The notes under the pieces are model-generated. The model was not told the DNA's origin and did no database searches. It saw only the letters and a list, made by a program, of their open reading frames with translations. The position numbers and the translations under genes are program-made. From NCBI GenBank assembly GCA_902806565.1, contig CADCXA010000056.1, positions 620,001-684,000 on the forward strand: a stretch of DNA of 64,000 nucleotides, written 5' to 3'. Positions 23,251 through 34,393 of the stretch are shown here, piece by piece. Every line of letters starts with the position of its first letter. Within the stretch, counting starts at the first letter, position 1. The stretch comes from Hypoxylon rubiginosum (taxonomy: Eukaryota; Ascomycota; Sordariomycetes; Xylariales; Hypoxylaceae).

Positions 23251-24097
23251 CTACGTACAAACAGATCCCCCGATGATGATGTTGAGGTTAGACGGGTCGA
23301 ACAACTGCGAATAACGATTAGTTCGATTGTTAACCGGTAGAATTTTTGGACGAAACTACCTGTCCTTGCGTGTACAAGAAATGCGCAACGTTAAGGTCAT
23401 TCGTCGAAGCACAGTCCAAGTCACCAATGATCTCTAGGACGTAATCGGCGATATACGCGCAGGACTGGCTGGCGCGCGTTTCATTGTCGTTGCACAACCA
23501 GATGGCCGAGCCGTCCTCGCAATACAGCAGGGCGCACTTGCGAGGGCCTCCATCAACTTCACAAGGTTGACTAATCCTCTTCAGGTAGTCATAGCCCATC
23601 AGAGCATTGAATCTACGGGCAATTGGGATGTTGGGGATGTTGCAAAGGATATCCTACCAAGAAGTCAATATTGAGCGCTGAGGGAAAAGCAGACGGTGAC
23701 TTTCTTTGGTTCCCTTCACCTGAGGTTCTCGGGTCAGTTGTCTGGTTGGTTGAAAGTCGTTCCAATCGAAATCAGGCTTGATGCTCTGGATCTGTCTCGT
23801 GATATCCTGCGGAGCGTTGGACCTTGTCTTGTTAGGACTCCAGAGATGCCGTACTCACCACGACCGTACCGGTGAATGTGAGGTTCTCGCCGCCCGGCTC
23901 GATGGCTCCATTCATGGAGAAGGGAACCACGGTGTATCCATCAGGCAGTCCAGAAGGGACATCGGGTCCGTTAGGTGCTGGCTTCATACAGATAAGTAAT
24001 GGTTACTCATGCTCGTCGCTTACGATGGACAGGAAATTACCATAGCATTGACGCCGACAATTATGGCTCCGGCGAGGATAGAGAAGAGAGATTTCAT
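23251..24097 (-). CDS. small secreted cysteine-rich protein
   Basis: Five exons (24097-24041, 23981-23859, 23806-23720, 23653-23360, 23304-23251) with four introns of 52-66 nt give 204 residues, all junctions in frame. Residues 1-18 (MKSLFSILAGAIIVGVNA) form a clean signal peptide, so the product is probably secreted. The mature part has eight cysteines: one in DILCNIP, one in QPCEVD, a KCALLYC pair, one in AIWLCNDN, one in SQSCAYIADY, one in GDLDCAST and one in the C-terminal SVCT. This suggests four disulfides. I recall a GP..C...C..SAI..CNDN....C..IA.Y pattern in many small secreted ascomycete proteins of unknown function, but could not check it. There are possible N-glycosylation sites at ENLT and DNET. 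A secreted colonisation or effector-type protein is possible but not shown. The model is strong because every intron has canonical ends and preserves the Cys-rich frame. Confidence 0.8.
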
Positions 24098-24836
24098 GAC
24101 GGATATTTCAAGCGTCCTGATTAGGAAAGGGGTTGTTAGACTGAGCGAAGGATGGCGCATTGAGGTAGTCCTTATAGATTACCGAGAGAATGAAAGGTAA
24201 GGGCATGAGATCGGGGTGGTGCTTGAAATATTGCCCGTACCAGATTGGTGAGTTGCCACGTCCAAGTCTAGCCACGTCCAAGTCTATACGAGCAAGTTAC
24301 CTACAGCTACCAGCTACCAGCTATGCCTATCTTGAACCTCTACATGTCTTGTAGCACTGGCAAGTTCTACTAAATACACGTATCCCAAATATGAAGAGGT
24401 AGGTAACATTGCTGTGGTCAGTCAGTACGCGCGTCCAGCTAACGATGACGAGACAGATCGAATACGTGAACAAGATGGTTGAGTTACATGCCTACATGCC
24501 TTCTTGAGATGGATGGCTAGGTATGCTCACCCTTTTAAATCTCGGCCAAGTGTAAGTTACTCACCCCTTAACAAGACTCCAGCAACGACCACGATATGAA
24601 CTCCAACACTTAGATACATGTACATTAGGTACATAGGTATGTATCTGTATATTAAAATGCTAAACTACTGATATATAAAGGTTCGACTTGCAATCCCTTT
24701 GCTGTTGAAACATTGAAACATGTACTGAAACATGTACTCTTCTTTTCATGCAAAAACATTTCAAGCGAGAAGGCAAGGAAAGGTGATCAGAACAAGAACT
24801 GCCTTCTAGAGCATGCTAGAGCTGTGCCTCTTGGAT
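24098..24836. promoter_or_regulatory. upstream region of the secreted-protein gene
   Basis: This 739-bp gap separates the 5' end of the secreted-protein gene from the 3' end of the repeat-rich gene. It contains small duplications (CCACGTCCAAGTCTA twice near 24256-24288; AGCTACC near 24303-24323). No gene is evident. Confidence 0.4.
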
Positions 24837-27800
24837 TTAAGCTGCGATCGGTGCGTCTACATCCGAAATATCTGGCGAATCATGACGAGGGGTCATCTGC
24901 TGCTGTGGCTGCTTGGACGGCTTGGGCGTGGGCCTCGGCCTCGACTTTGGGGCTGGCGCGATAGGCTTGGCTCCCTGACTTGACGACTGGCCTGGCGAGT
25001 ATGGCGTCGGCCACTGGGCCCCCTGGGACGTTAGCTGGCCCGGGGGGGTGCTTAGCAGCGCGGAATGCCGGGCTTCCCGCTCTGCCTTGGCTCTCTGCCT
25101 CTTCTGTTCTTTGCCGCGCGCTTTTGCTCGCGCCAGCTGTTCTCTCCTCTTCGCCCTCATATCTAGTTGGTATTTCTGTATTCTCCATCTTCTGTCGCTC
25201 TCCCCTCTTGCGGCATCATTGATAGCTTTGGTTTCGGCGTCAATGGCGGCCTTGGCGGCCTTGGTGGTCTTAGCTCTCTTATTTCCATCGTCTTCCTTGT
25301 CTGACGTTCTCTTCCTCTTATTGTTCTGGTCCGGTTGGTCATAGTCGGCGTCGTCCTCGTCGTCACCCGACTCAGGGGCAGGGGCAGGGGCACCACTATC
25401 ACCACCGGCATCGCCATCGCCATCGCCATCCATGTCAACGTCATTTCCATCAACACTGCGGTCAGGACTGGCATTGTCGCTACCATATTCTTCCTCTTCC
25501 TCTTCTTCCTCTTCCTCTTCCTCTTCCTCTTCCCCTTCATTTTCCTCTTCCTCCTCCTCCTCCTCCTCGTACTCTTCCTCTTCAATAGTACTGAGGCCCT
25601 GCTCCCCCTGTTCCTCCGGCTGAACTTCTTCCCCCTCTAGTACATCCACCGGAGAGGACTGGGTTTCGTCCTCTTCCTCTCCCTCCGGTTCTTCTTCCTC
25701 CTCCTCTTCATCCTGCAGCGCCGGCTGCTGCCCCATCCCCTGCGCCTGTGCCAGCGCCGTAGTCGCCTCTTCAAAAGTGTTGGACGTCGCGGATATCGTG
25801 GACCAATGAGAGTCGGAATCGTCACTGTTAACAAAGGGGTCAGTATTCGCTTTGGACAAGATATTTGAGGTTTGGAACATGTCTCGGGAGTAATTATTCC
25901 AAGATCGTTCAAGATACAACCTTTACTCCCGAAGCTGGTCGAAAGAAGGAGAAAAAGAAATCTGGATGTTACGTACTCAGCAGCGGTGGTGGTTAGACCG
26001 GTTCCTTGAGTAGGACTTGCTCCTTTTGTAGGAGGTGATCCTTGGGCGGTAGGAGGTGTTGCTTTGGTAGAACCGATCCCTTTGGTAGGACTTGTTCCCT
26101 TGGTAGGACTTGTTCCTTTGACGGTAGGTCTTCCTTTGACGGTAGAACTTGTTCCTTTGGTAGAACTTGTTCCTTTGGTAGAACTTGTTCCTTTGGTAGA
26201 ACCTGTTCCTTTTCCTTTAGCAGGACCTTTTCCTTTGCCTTTGGCAGGGGCTTTTCCTTTGCCTTTGGCAGGGGCGTTTCCTTGGTCATCGTCAGAAGGG
26301 TTATCATTGCTCTCATCGTCGTCACCTCCGTCGCCGCTACCGCCATCATCGTTGTCGTCGTCGCCATCATCGTTGTCGTCGTCGCCATCATCGTTGTCGT
26401 CGTCGCCATAATTGGGACTTTTTATTTCAGAGTATTCCGAATTCTCTTCCTCATTCGGGTCTTGTCCCGGCCACTGCAACAACGTAAGTTAGTAATTATT
26501 TCCTGATGCAAAGATATTCGAGGGCTTCAACCATGTCCCGAGGGCAATGGCTCCTATTTTCATGCCTGATATAGGATCTCTTACTCCCAGATCTGGCTAG
26601 AAAAAGGGGAAAGGGAATTTCTAGTGTCACGTACAAATCGAGGCTCTCCGTCCCTATCTCTTTGGCCTGGCGGCCACATGACTGTATCTGTCACTGTAAG
26701 AACGGAAGTTAGTATCTACTATTTTTACATAGAACTCGTCAGGGTTTAAAACACGTCCTAGGAGTATCGACTCCTAACTGATTCTCCGGAATCTTGACTC
26801 TAGAAACAGGCTTAAAAGGAAAGGGGGAGGGGGGACTCCTGATGCGTTACGTACTATCTGGTGCAAGCCGCGATATTCGTACCATCCGGTTAGGGCCAAT
26901 ATTCATCATCCTGATCGGCTCGATAGCGATGCGCGTCCTGTACTCCATTTGATGATTGACCGCCGCCGCCGCGTGCCCGATCATCTCGGAGCGCACAAAG
27001 TCTGGATTAAAGAAGCCGGGGACCAGGCCAAAGAAGTTAGCAGGGTAGAGAGTAGAATAACAGCATGCGTCTAACACCCGGTTGAGGAATAGTCGGATCA
27101 GCCAAAAGCAGCGCAAGCCACCACTGAACTCTTCAGCTGGTAAACTTTCGTCGAAGCCCTCTTGCAGGTTCGACGGCGGTACCCACAAGTCTACATTGTT
27201 CGGTCCTGTTGCCGTGAAGCGTGCAGACGGAGTCATGCCCATCGCGGTGTAGATCCTATGGAGTCTTTGGAATGTCTGGGCTTCTACTCTAGGATCGAAA
27301 CTCCGATCGGGATCAACGATGACGATACGCGAGATAACCGTGAACCTCACGTTGTTGTCTTCGAAAGGGTTACCCGAACCTTCTGGAGGTTCGAGCTGGA
27401 CGATGCCCGTTACCCAGTGGGGTGGGCTATCAAGCGCAGTATTTATCGGCCAAAAATGATATGGTCTGGTGTAGAGCGGACGGAAAACCTGGGGAGTTCT
27501 ATCAGGGCCAGCCGGCTGATCAGGGTCGAAATCGGCATCCAGATTTTGATTAAACAGATTCTGATCTACGCCGAAGTAACGGTTGTGGCCCGCCCCCACT
27601 ATATAGCAACATGAGTTAGTAATTATCTGGGTACCTAGGCGGCTGTAGGCAAGATAGTAGAAGGGTGGTGAGAATAAATCTCAGGAGTAACGACTCTTAA
27701 GTCGATCCTAATGTGGAGTTTTTACTCCTAAAATAAACAGGAATAAACAGGCCAAGAAGTAGAGATGAGGATTCTTAAGTACATACAGATTTTGGCATAT

Positions 27801-29016
27801 TGCCGCACCATAGCGGGCATGTTGCTATTCAGGTATCTAAAGCAGACATCTAAGGTCATGCCGGGTATAAATTGGCCTCTTTCCGTTTCTGTAGATGTTC
27901 AAGTTAGCACCTAGGTCTGGGTGAAGAACTACTTGGTTTTTATCTCTTCGCTCCCTAAGAATACCTTCAGGCCCGTGAAATGTCCTCTACCCCGGAGGAA
28001 GTTTAGGTACACCGCATCTCGCCGGGAGCGAAGATTTAGGATTAGCAGACGGGGTGAATAAGGAAAGCATGCTTACGAAGGATATTGAGCGCGTCCAAAG
28101 CATCAATTGTTCGGCCGTTGTTCCTCCAATTTAGTGGGAGACCGTTGTCATAATCTGCCCTAGACCAGCGGTTGGAAATAAAGGCTTTCCCTGGTCTTTC
28201 CGGGTTTACATGTAGTACGTTCGTACGTGGTAGTTGGAGCTGCGGAGGCGGGGGCGGAGGCGGAGGCCCGGGCGGAGGCGGGGGCGGAGATGGAGGCGGA
28301 GATGAAGATTTTCGGCCTCGTCGCCTTTTCAGTCGCACACTTCCTGTTGATGCTCCAGAATTTGATGCACCAGGGTTTTTTGTTGCACCGGGGTTTTTTG
28401 TTGCACCGGGGTTTTTTGTTGCACCAGGGTTTTTCGTTGCACTTGCCCCAGGGTTTTTCGTTGCACCAGGGTTTTTTGTTGCGCCTGGGTTTTTTGTTGC
28501 GCCGGGGTTTTTCGTTGCTCCAGGATTTTTCGTTGCACCAGGATTTTTCGTTGCCCCAGGGTTTTTGGTTGCACCAGGGTTTTTGGTTGCACCAGGATTT
28601 TTTGTTGCGCCAGGGTTTTTTGTTGCGCCGGGGTTTTTCGTTGCTCCAGGATTTTTTGTTGCGCCAGGGTTTTTTGTTGCGCCAGGGTTTTTCGTTGCTC
28701 CAGCGTTTGATGGTCCAGCGTTTGCATTCGATGAGCCAGCATTCGATGGGCCAGCATTCGATGGTCCGGCATTCGATGGTCCGGCATTCAATGGACCTAA
28801 GTTGAATAGACCTCCGCTTAATGGTCCAGCATTCGATGGTCCAGCATTCGATGGTCCGGCATTCGATGGTCCGGCATTCGATGGTCCGGCATTTGATGGT
28901 CCGGCTTGTGCTTGTGATGCTGCTTTTCTTGTTGCACTTCGCGTTTGTCTCGTTGATGTCGGGTTTGCCTTTCGGGGTTTTTTCCCCTTTTTATCGTCTT
29001 TAGATTTAGGCGGCAT
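24837..29016 (-). CDS. repeat-rich protein with a candidate Ulp1/C48-like cysteine protease core
   Basis: Six exons (29016-28077, 27888-27787, 27598-26855, 26693-26635, 26473-25977, 25824-24837) join in frame to 1,109 residues. Residues 1-230 are basic, then AGPSN repeats and 18 GATKNP-type repeats. A basic and poly-Pro stretch follows, then a globular part (about 285-590). In it PPHWVTGIVQ (His408), RIVIVDPDRS (Asp443), SNLQEG (Gln493) and GGLRCFWLIRLF (Cys511) fall in the order of the His-Asp-Gln-Cys centre of Ulp1/SENP (C48) deSUMOylase-type proteases. TLDVCFRYLNSN (exon 2) would match their entry helix. The Gln-Cys spacing is longer than usual, so activity is uncertain. After it come GDDDND acidic repeats, GKGKAPAKGK and KGTSST-type repeats, a long Glu tract, and a basic C-terminal helix (RREQLARAKARGKEQKRQR). 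Nuclear localisation is likely. I do not recognise a named family. Introns 2-5 resemble one another (see findings). Confidence 0.7.
28368..28697 (-). repeat. 18-bp coding minisatellite (GATKNP units), 18 copies
   Basis: The 330 bp equal 18 units of 18 bp plus one 6-bp insertion (near 28441-28451) that adds two residues. Units vary at the third positions, and a block of seven units appears duplicated: the same order of variants recurs about 126 bp apart. The array is open on both strands, so the opposite strand gives a false VAPGFF-repeat frame. Confidence 0.9.
28698..28906 (-). repeat. 15-bp coding repeat (AGPSN units)
   Basis: Imperfect 15-bp units encode AGPSN, roughly a dozen copies interrupted by a diverged segment (GPLSGGLFNLGPLN). 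It sits directly N-terminal to the GATKNP array in the protein. Confidence 0.85.
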
Positions 29017-29646
29017 GATGAGTAAGTTATTCAACTACCTATGTGAGGTAGGAATAAGTTCTAAATCCCGCTGTAAAAATAAAGATAAATTAAAGAAAGA
29101 AAAAGGGGCCGTTGATATCAGCAACCGATTATAAGCCTAGCCAGTAAGGGGACAATTTCAGAGAGTTCCAATATGTCACTTAAACTTAGCTTCGTCTTTG
29201 TTTTGCGCTGTAATGTTACTAAGATATCTATCTGCATCCGGAATGTGCGTCGTGAGAAGTGCAAAATATATACACGGTGAGCGGTTCTTTGACGGGTTGC
29301 ATTGAAAACGGATGCTTTCGGATGCCTTTCATTCATTCCATCGCTGGAGCTAGCCGGGCAGCGAGTAAGGCGTACGACACATAAGAAAGCAATTCAACCT
29401 TTTATTATTCTTCCATTGTCCTACCTGGCTTTCTTTCTCGATCTCTTTGTATTTGTATTTAAACAGTCCAATTCACCATTGAAACTTGGGAAATATGAGG
29501 GCTATTGAATGAAGACAATCATGCGTACCTGAACACAATTAGGGGGACGAACAGAAGTGATACAAAGACATTATCATCGTAACATTAATATACCCGCCTA
29601 TCTAAACTATATACCCAAATTACAATTATGTGTGTGAAGGTAGTTC
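29017..29646. promoter_or_regulatory. upstream region of the repeat-rich gene
   Basis: This 630-bp gap between two minus-strand genes includes the promoter of the repeat-rich gene and the 3' flank of the next. The A-rich stretch 29075-29105 is next to the start. No gene is evident. Confidence 0.4.
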
Positions 29647-30255
29647 TCATTTAATGTAGATAGCCGGCCCCTCTAGTTTCCAAACCATAACATCGTTAAG
29701 AGTGTGCTCGCAATTCATAGACCGCAAGGAGGGCCGCACGCAAAGTTGCGACTCCTCGTCGAACAACGTGGCGAACCAGGGCTCGAGCTCCGAGACGAGC
29801 GCCGTCCGATCCAGCCAGCCCGGCAGCGAGGCGATGAACATGACGAACCACATGAAATTGGAGGCGTTGTAGACTTCGGGGTGCTCTGCCAGGTATCTCG
29901 CCAGGTTGCCTCTCGCTATACTGTTTATCTGCGCCACTCTGCTCGCCATCGGCCGCTGCGCTGGACGCGAAAACTGGTCCAGCATCGCCCGGTTGTTTGC
30001 TTGCTTCTCCGACTCGGACCTCGTCACCCGCGGGACGAACGGGCTCGGCCTGTTTACTCTTTTGAACGACTTCTCCACGTTGAGGCACTTCTGGCAATAC
30101 TCGCTAAGCCTGACCTCTACGATGTGGACGCGCCCCAGCTCTATCCCGCAGTCATTGGATTCCACGCCGTATAGACATACAGGACTACCAATCTCCTGCC
30201 CGTCGACTTCTTCGTGGCCGCAAGTGAACATCGATATCACCCTGTAGTAGCACAT
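29647..30255 (-). CDS. hypothetical protein with N-terminal Cys/His (CGH, CxxC) motifs
   Basis: This is a single exon of 202 residues from ATG 30255. The N-terminus reads MCYYRVISMFTCGHEE, followed by SPVCLYG, a Cys in SNDCGIE and EYCQKC. That gives up to seven Cys and one His within about 75 residues, which could bind zinc. The middle is basic with many Arg (about 70-110). The rest has Trp-rich hydrophobic helices (NFMWFVMFIASLPGWL) and a late NCEHT motif. I believe small proteins starting with a tyrosine-rich segment and CGH are widespread hypothetical proteins in filamentous ascomycetes, but no function is known to me. Codon use looks like that of ordinary genes nearby. Confidence 0.65.
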   Translation of the reverse strand: MCYYRVISMFTCGHEEVDGQEIGSPVCLYGVESNDCGIELGRVHIVEVRLSEYCQKCLNVEKSFKRVNRPSPFVPRVTRSESEKQANNRAMLDQFSRPAQRPMASRVAQINSIARGNLARYLAEHPEVYNASNFMWFVMFIASLPGWLDRTALVSELEPWFATLFDEESQLCVRPSLRSMNCEHTLNDVMVWKLEGPAIYIK

Positions 30256-31016
30256 CCTTGTTCGCCCTCCCCCTGATCTTCGTAGGATGTCCTCGTAGTT
30301 TTCTTCTGCGTTTCTTTGCTGCCCTCGGCACGGTTTATTTAACGGCGCGGTAGAATAAGATTATCGGGGTCCGAATATTTTGCGTTCTCCAAATACGTCG
30401 AAACTGACCAAGTTGGAATTATTTAAGTGTCGGTTGGCTGTGGTGCCTGCCACGCGGTCTGAGAATGAGATAGGTATTACTCTTAAATTAAGGAATGTTA
30501 CTCGGGAAGCACCAGATGAATGAATTGAATGATCTTAGCTGGCCATGAAACATGTGGGGATGGAAAGGCTCATATTTCTTCTTATAATCTTTGTCTTCTC
30601 TGCACGGATTAGTATAACAAAGAAATGGTAAATGATCACAATGAAATTATTCCTGTTTATACAAAAAAGACTAACACGAAAGTCAGTGAACAAGACAATA
30701 TGATACTAAATTTAACAGATGGTGATTTCGAGGCACAAAGAAACCCAACGACAAAACCTACAGTTAGCCGAGGTTGGTTCTTAACGAGCTTTTGTCAATC
30801 GACACGTCCCACCGCCTCATATTTAATTCTGAGAACGGCTATATTGTAATAAGAAGGTCAGGAAGTCTTAATAATAGAGACCTAGCTAGGGTAGGTGCCT
30901 CTACGAGAAGAAGGTCGTCGTTAAAGCATGCCTAGGATAATATTTGAGTGTTTCTAGGCGGTGCGATGTGCAAAAATGCAAATGTATTCGAAGGTCTACG
31001 TAGTAGGTATCCAAAG
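30256..31016. other. spacer between two minus-strand genes
   Basis: This 761-bp spacer is moderately AT-rich. It holds the promoter of the CGH protein gene at the left and the 3' flank of the permease at the right. A 74-codon plus-strand frame at 30625-30849 has no family features. Confidence 0.4.
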
Positions 31017-32928
31017 CTAATAGACGTAGATGAAGTCCTCATTTCTTAAATCCGGAAGGTCGTTTAAACCATTGTCGTCCTCGATATTCCTCACCGCGTG
31101 CTCATTCTGTTCGAGTTCGACGGCCTTGCTATCTTGTATATCCTTCCTCCTCACCATGGATTCATCGACGATGTTAGCCTGCTTCCCTAGCTCTTCTCTC
31201 TTCTTGGCATGCCATTTGTTTAGAACCATGAGATACATGGGGATGAGGCTGCATTTAACGGTTAGCAACCGATTTGCGTACAAGGATAGAAAAGGCAGGT
31301 AGGTAAAACAAAGAGTATCAGAGTAACGTACAGTCCAAGGACGCCAACGGTAACAAACATGATCAAGTTGGCAATAAGGCCAGGGCGATAAAGCGGTGCA
31401 TCTTTCGTATTATATAAGAGAGGGCCGATGATATTTCCTGATTACGAGTTAGATTCTTTACACGTTCTCCAGTAGGCTGTGGGACTACTTACCCGTGCAC
31501 ATTCCCATAAACATCATTGCCGAGCTCGTCTTCTTTTTGGTGTCGCCGCCGGTGTTCTGAGCCGACCAGGCATAAACCATCGGAGTAATAGCGCCGAGGC
31601 ACTGAACCAAGTAATAGCCCAGGAGAAGAGCACCCTTGTTACTTTCTTTACGGGGGACCGTCAGCATGAGGACGGTGCCGATGGTAGGAAGACAGGCGAG
31701 ACCCGTGATGACGATGCCTTTGCGGCCTATTCGCGTAGCAATCCAGGCCGAGCCTATGATTATGACAATCTGGATGGCGCCTGTTGGCATGCTAAACAGG
31801 ATGGCGTTGAAGTTCGTGAAGCCAAAGTCCTTCAGGATCAGGTTTCCGAACGTGCTGATGCCGCCGCTGGCAATCGAGATAGCGACGATGAGGAGGAACC
31901 ACAGTAGGGTCTTGACGTCCATAAACGTCTCCTTGACATGGTCCCATTTCCACTGTCGGCTAGCGACACCCATCTGGTTAGCGCGCAACCGCTCGACGGC
32001 GATGATGCGCTCGCGCTCGCTCAGATACTTGGCCTCCATCGGCGAGTCGGGCATGAAGACCAAGAAAGCGACGCCGAAGATAACGGTGAGCACGCCGCAG
32101 AATATGAAGATCGTCTGGTACCGGTAGATCTTATCGCTGACGATGTGGCCGAGGCCGTACGTCACCAAGCTGCCGACGATAAAGGTTGCGCCGTTCATCG
32201 CGTTCCAATACGATGCTCGCAGAGTCTGCTCGGATCGCCGCCACCACATCTGCGTGACGGCGAGGCAAGACGGAGCAATCATGGCCTCGAAGGAGCCAAG
32301 CAGGAAACGCATGGCTAGAAGCGAGCTAAAGTTGGTGCAGGATGCCATTATTGCGGCGCATGCCCCCTGTAGAATATGTTAATAATCAATTAAGGATAGG
32401 AGCTCGAAAATAAAAGGGGCAGATTTAAATCGAATCTCTTCAGCAGGAGATTATTGTCTTATATAAAGAGCCTAAATAGCTCGAGATGTAGTCACATACC
32501 CAGCAGACGACAGCTGTCCCAATGACTTTGCCGGTTGGAAGCTTCACGAGCAGGAACGCGGCTAGGGGCTGGAAGATGAGTTGCGCGATGTACAGGATGG
32601 ACCCGAGCCACGAGTACTCGATCGACTTCAAGTTCGCGTCCTCCAAGATGCCAAAGATGGAGACATAGGAGAGAGAGGACTTGTCCAGCTGCTGGAAGAA
32701 GTAGGCGCCGAGAATAAGGGGCAATATCCGTACGTCGATGCGTTTCAGGACACGACGTTCCTCCTCGTACGTAAAAGTGACCTCGCCATGTTCGGCGATG
32801 AACTGGGCGGCTTTGTCTGCTTGCGAGCTAACAGCATGAATCCGTCCAGACGTCTCCGCAACAGGCGTGATAACATCCGCGGTGTCAGGCGCTGCCGCTG
32901 ACGTTGGGTTTGACTTACCATCTGTCAT
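31017..32928 (-). CDS. MFS permease, Dal5/allantoate (anion:cation symporter) family
   Basis: Exons 32928-32500, 32366-31493, 31437-31332 and 31248-31017 give 546 residues; introns are 133, 55 and 83 nt. The layout is typical of fungal ACS-family transporters: a hydrophilic N-terminus, EEERRVLKRIDVRILPLIL leading into TM1, LDKSSLSYVSIFGI (TM1-2), PTGKVIGTAVVCWGACAAIM (TM3-4), RFLLGSFEAMIAPS, then TMs to about residue 240. A central loop MPDSPMEAKYLSERER leads to six more TMs, and the tail is charged. Members import allantoate, ureidosuccinate, nicotinate, pantothenate or similar anions at the plasma membrane. The substrate cannot be read from sequence. The gene is divergent from the Gfo/Idh/MocA oxidoreductase, so uptake of a sugar acid or related acid is a fair inference. 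Start is the first ATG in frame. Confidence 0.9.
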
Positions 32929-34386
32929 ATCGACGGGTTTGAAAAGGTGATATGTGGAAGAGGCAGACGAATGGATCAAAGAGGATAGGACTGGAAGAAA
33001 AGGAAAAGACACGAGAGGTGATCACTTCCTATAAGGGGTAGCAAGATATAATATAAGTTCTTATATGAAGACTTGGGTCCAGATACCCGGGATGATGGGC
33101 AGGCTGGGGATGCGGAGATCCTTGCTAAAGGAACATTGGCGGCCTAGGCGTGAACGTTTCCCGGGGTGGTGGTATGTTTTGCTTCCCTTGTATGACAATT
33201 GTGTATCGAATAATGCTCCGGAAAGAGCAGCATCAAATAGGACCAGGAATTTACAGCTACTGTATCCGTTGCTCTACGTACCAAGCAGATGGTCACACCA
33301 CACCACGCATTGCAACTTCAGCATATAGCCACGCTGCTGGCTGAACGTAATACCGGGCTAAGGCGCCGATCTAGATGTCGAAGATCTAAACATGTTGTTG
33401 GTATAGTTAATGAACGCTGGTACGACTCTTCATTGGTGGAAATATAAGTTTCCGTCATTGCTGCATAGAACAAGGACGGGGTATGGTGAGGACGACGAGA
33501 GCAAATCGCGAGAACAACCCCTAATCTTGCCATCCCTGATCTAATGAGGCGCCATGTGTCAAGGCGTTTAGCCTATATTGCACTAGACTGTAGAACATTG
33601 CTTCCCGAATCGAAGTCGAGTCAGTGGTTGGCTTGGTAGCGAATCCACTCAGACAGTCAGGCTGTCAGGTCGTCTCAACTTGGCGACTAAGAAAAGTGCG
33701 ATTGGCCAGGGATAATATCTTGCTTCCCCTGCTCCCCCAAATATCAGCATGCCATTACAGCTTAGTCGTATCCACAACCTACCGGTCTAACCCCAGAGTC
33801 AACCCCATCCCCGCACTCAGTATACGCAGTCGGGGTGGGGGAATGGGGACGACCCCAGATACGGCTAAAGGAGCAGTTGAGCTGATGACATGAATCCCGG
33901 CTCGCCCCTCTTCTCTCTCGGCAAATATCTGAGCGACCGACGAGACGCGTGCCTGGCGAGCTCTTCCTTATAGGGGTAGCTAGCTCCATTCTACGTCCTA
34001 GCTAGCATACGACTGGGAACACAGTCTGCGATATTATCGGTATGCCTTGTTCAGTCATCCTAAGCCCGTATGTTGAGCTTATACTATAACAGGAAATCCA
34101 AGCTATAGACTCTTGGCTATTGGGGGGCAGGGGCCGTTTCTCCAACCTTCTCCAACTCATCCGCTTCTATACTTCGCAGATTATTCTGCCGATAGCGGTT
34201 CTGAGCTGCAACAAGAGATCTTCTCCTCTCTTGTGGAACATTGAAATAATCTATAGACGTGAGAGGTCCCGAGAGAGAAAAACACATAACTCCTTATAAT
34301 AGGTAGAAGGGAAGCCCGGATCTCAAGTTGCGCCAGGTCGCAGATCTAGAGCAAGAATAAGATTTCAGATATCTGCGCATGACAAA
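32929..34386. promoter_or_regulatory. divergent promoter region, permease and oxidoreductase
   Basis: This 1,458-bp gap has starts facing away at both ends. It contains no credible gene. The arrangement would allow co-regulation of transport and catabolism. I see no strong known operator. Confidence 0.5.
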
Positions 34387-34393
34387 ATGGTAG
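34379..34393 (+). promoter_or_regulatory. minimal upstream ORF overlapping the oxidoreductase start
   Basis: An ATG at 34379 opens a four-codon frame (MTKW) whose TAG stop (34391-34393) lies just past the main ATG at 34387, in another frame. Ribosomes starting at the first ATG would terminate across the main start, so it could dampen translation if the transcript begins upstream of it. Confidence 0.5.

Noticed and set aside
25163..26506. Long frames of Lys/Arg/Thr/Met or Val/Phe/Ser repeats overlapping the exons of the Ulp1-like gene
   Set aside because: They are alternative readings of low-complexity acidic and KGTSST-type coding sequence.
28172..29134. A 320-codon plus-strand frame with VAPGFF repeats
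   Set aside because: It is the mirror of the GATKNP/AGPSN coding array. The minus strand has a good ATG, four to five matching splice junctions and a folded domain; the plus strand has none.
31485..32382. Plus-strand frames opposite the permease
   Set aside because: The permease frame carries a full set of TM helices and family motifs; the opposite frames have none.
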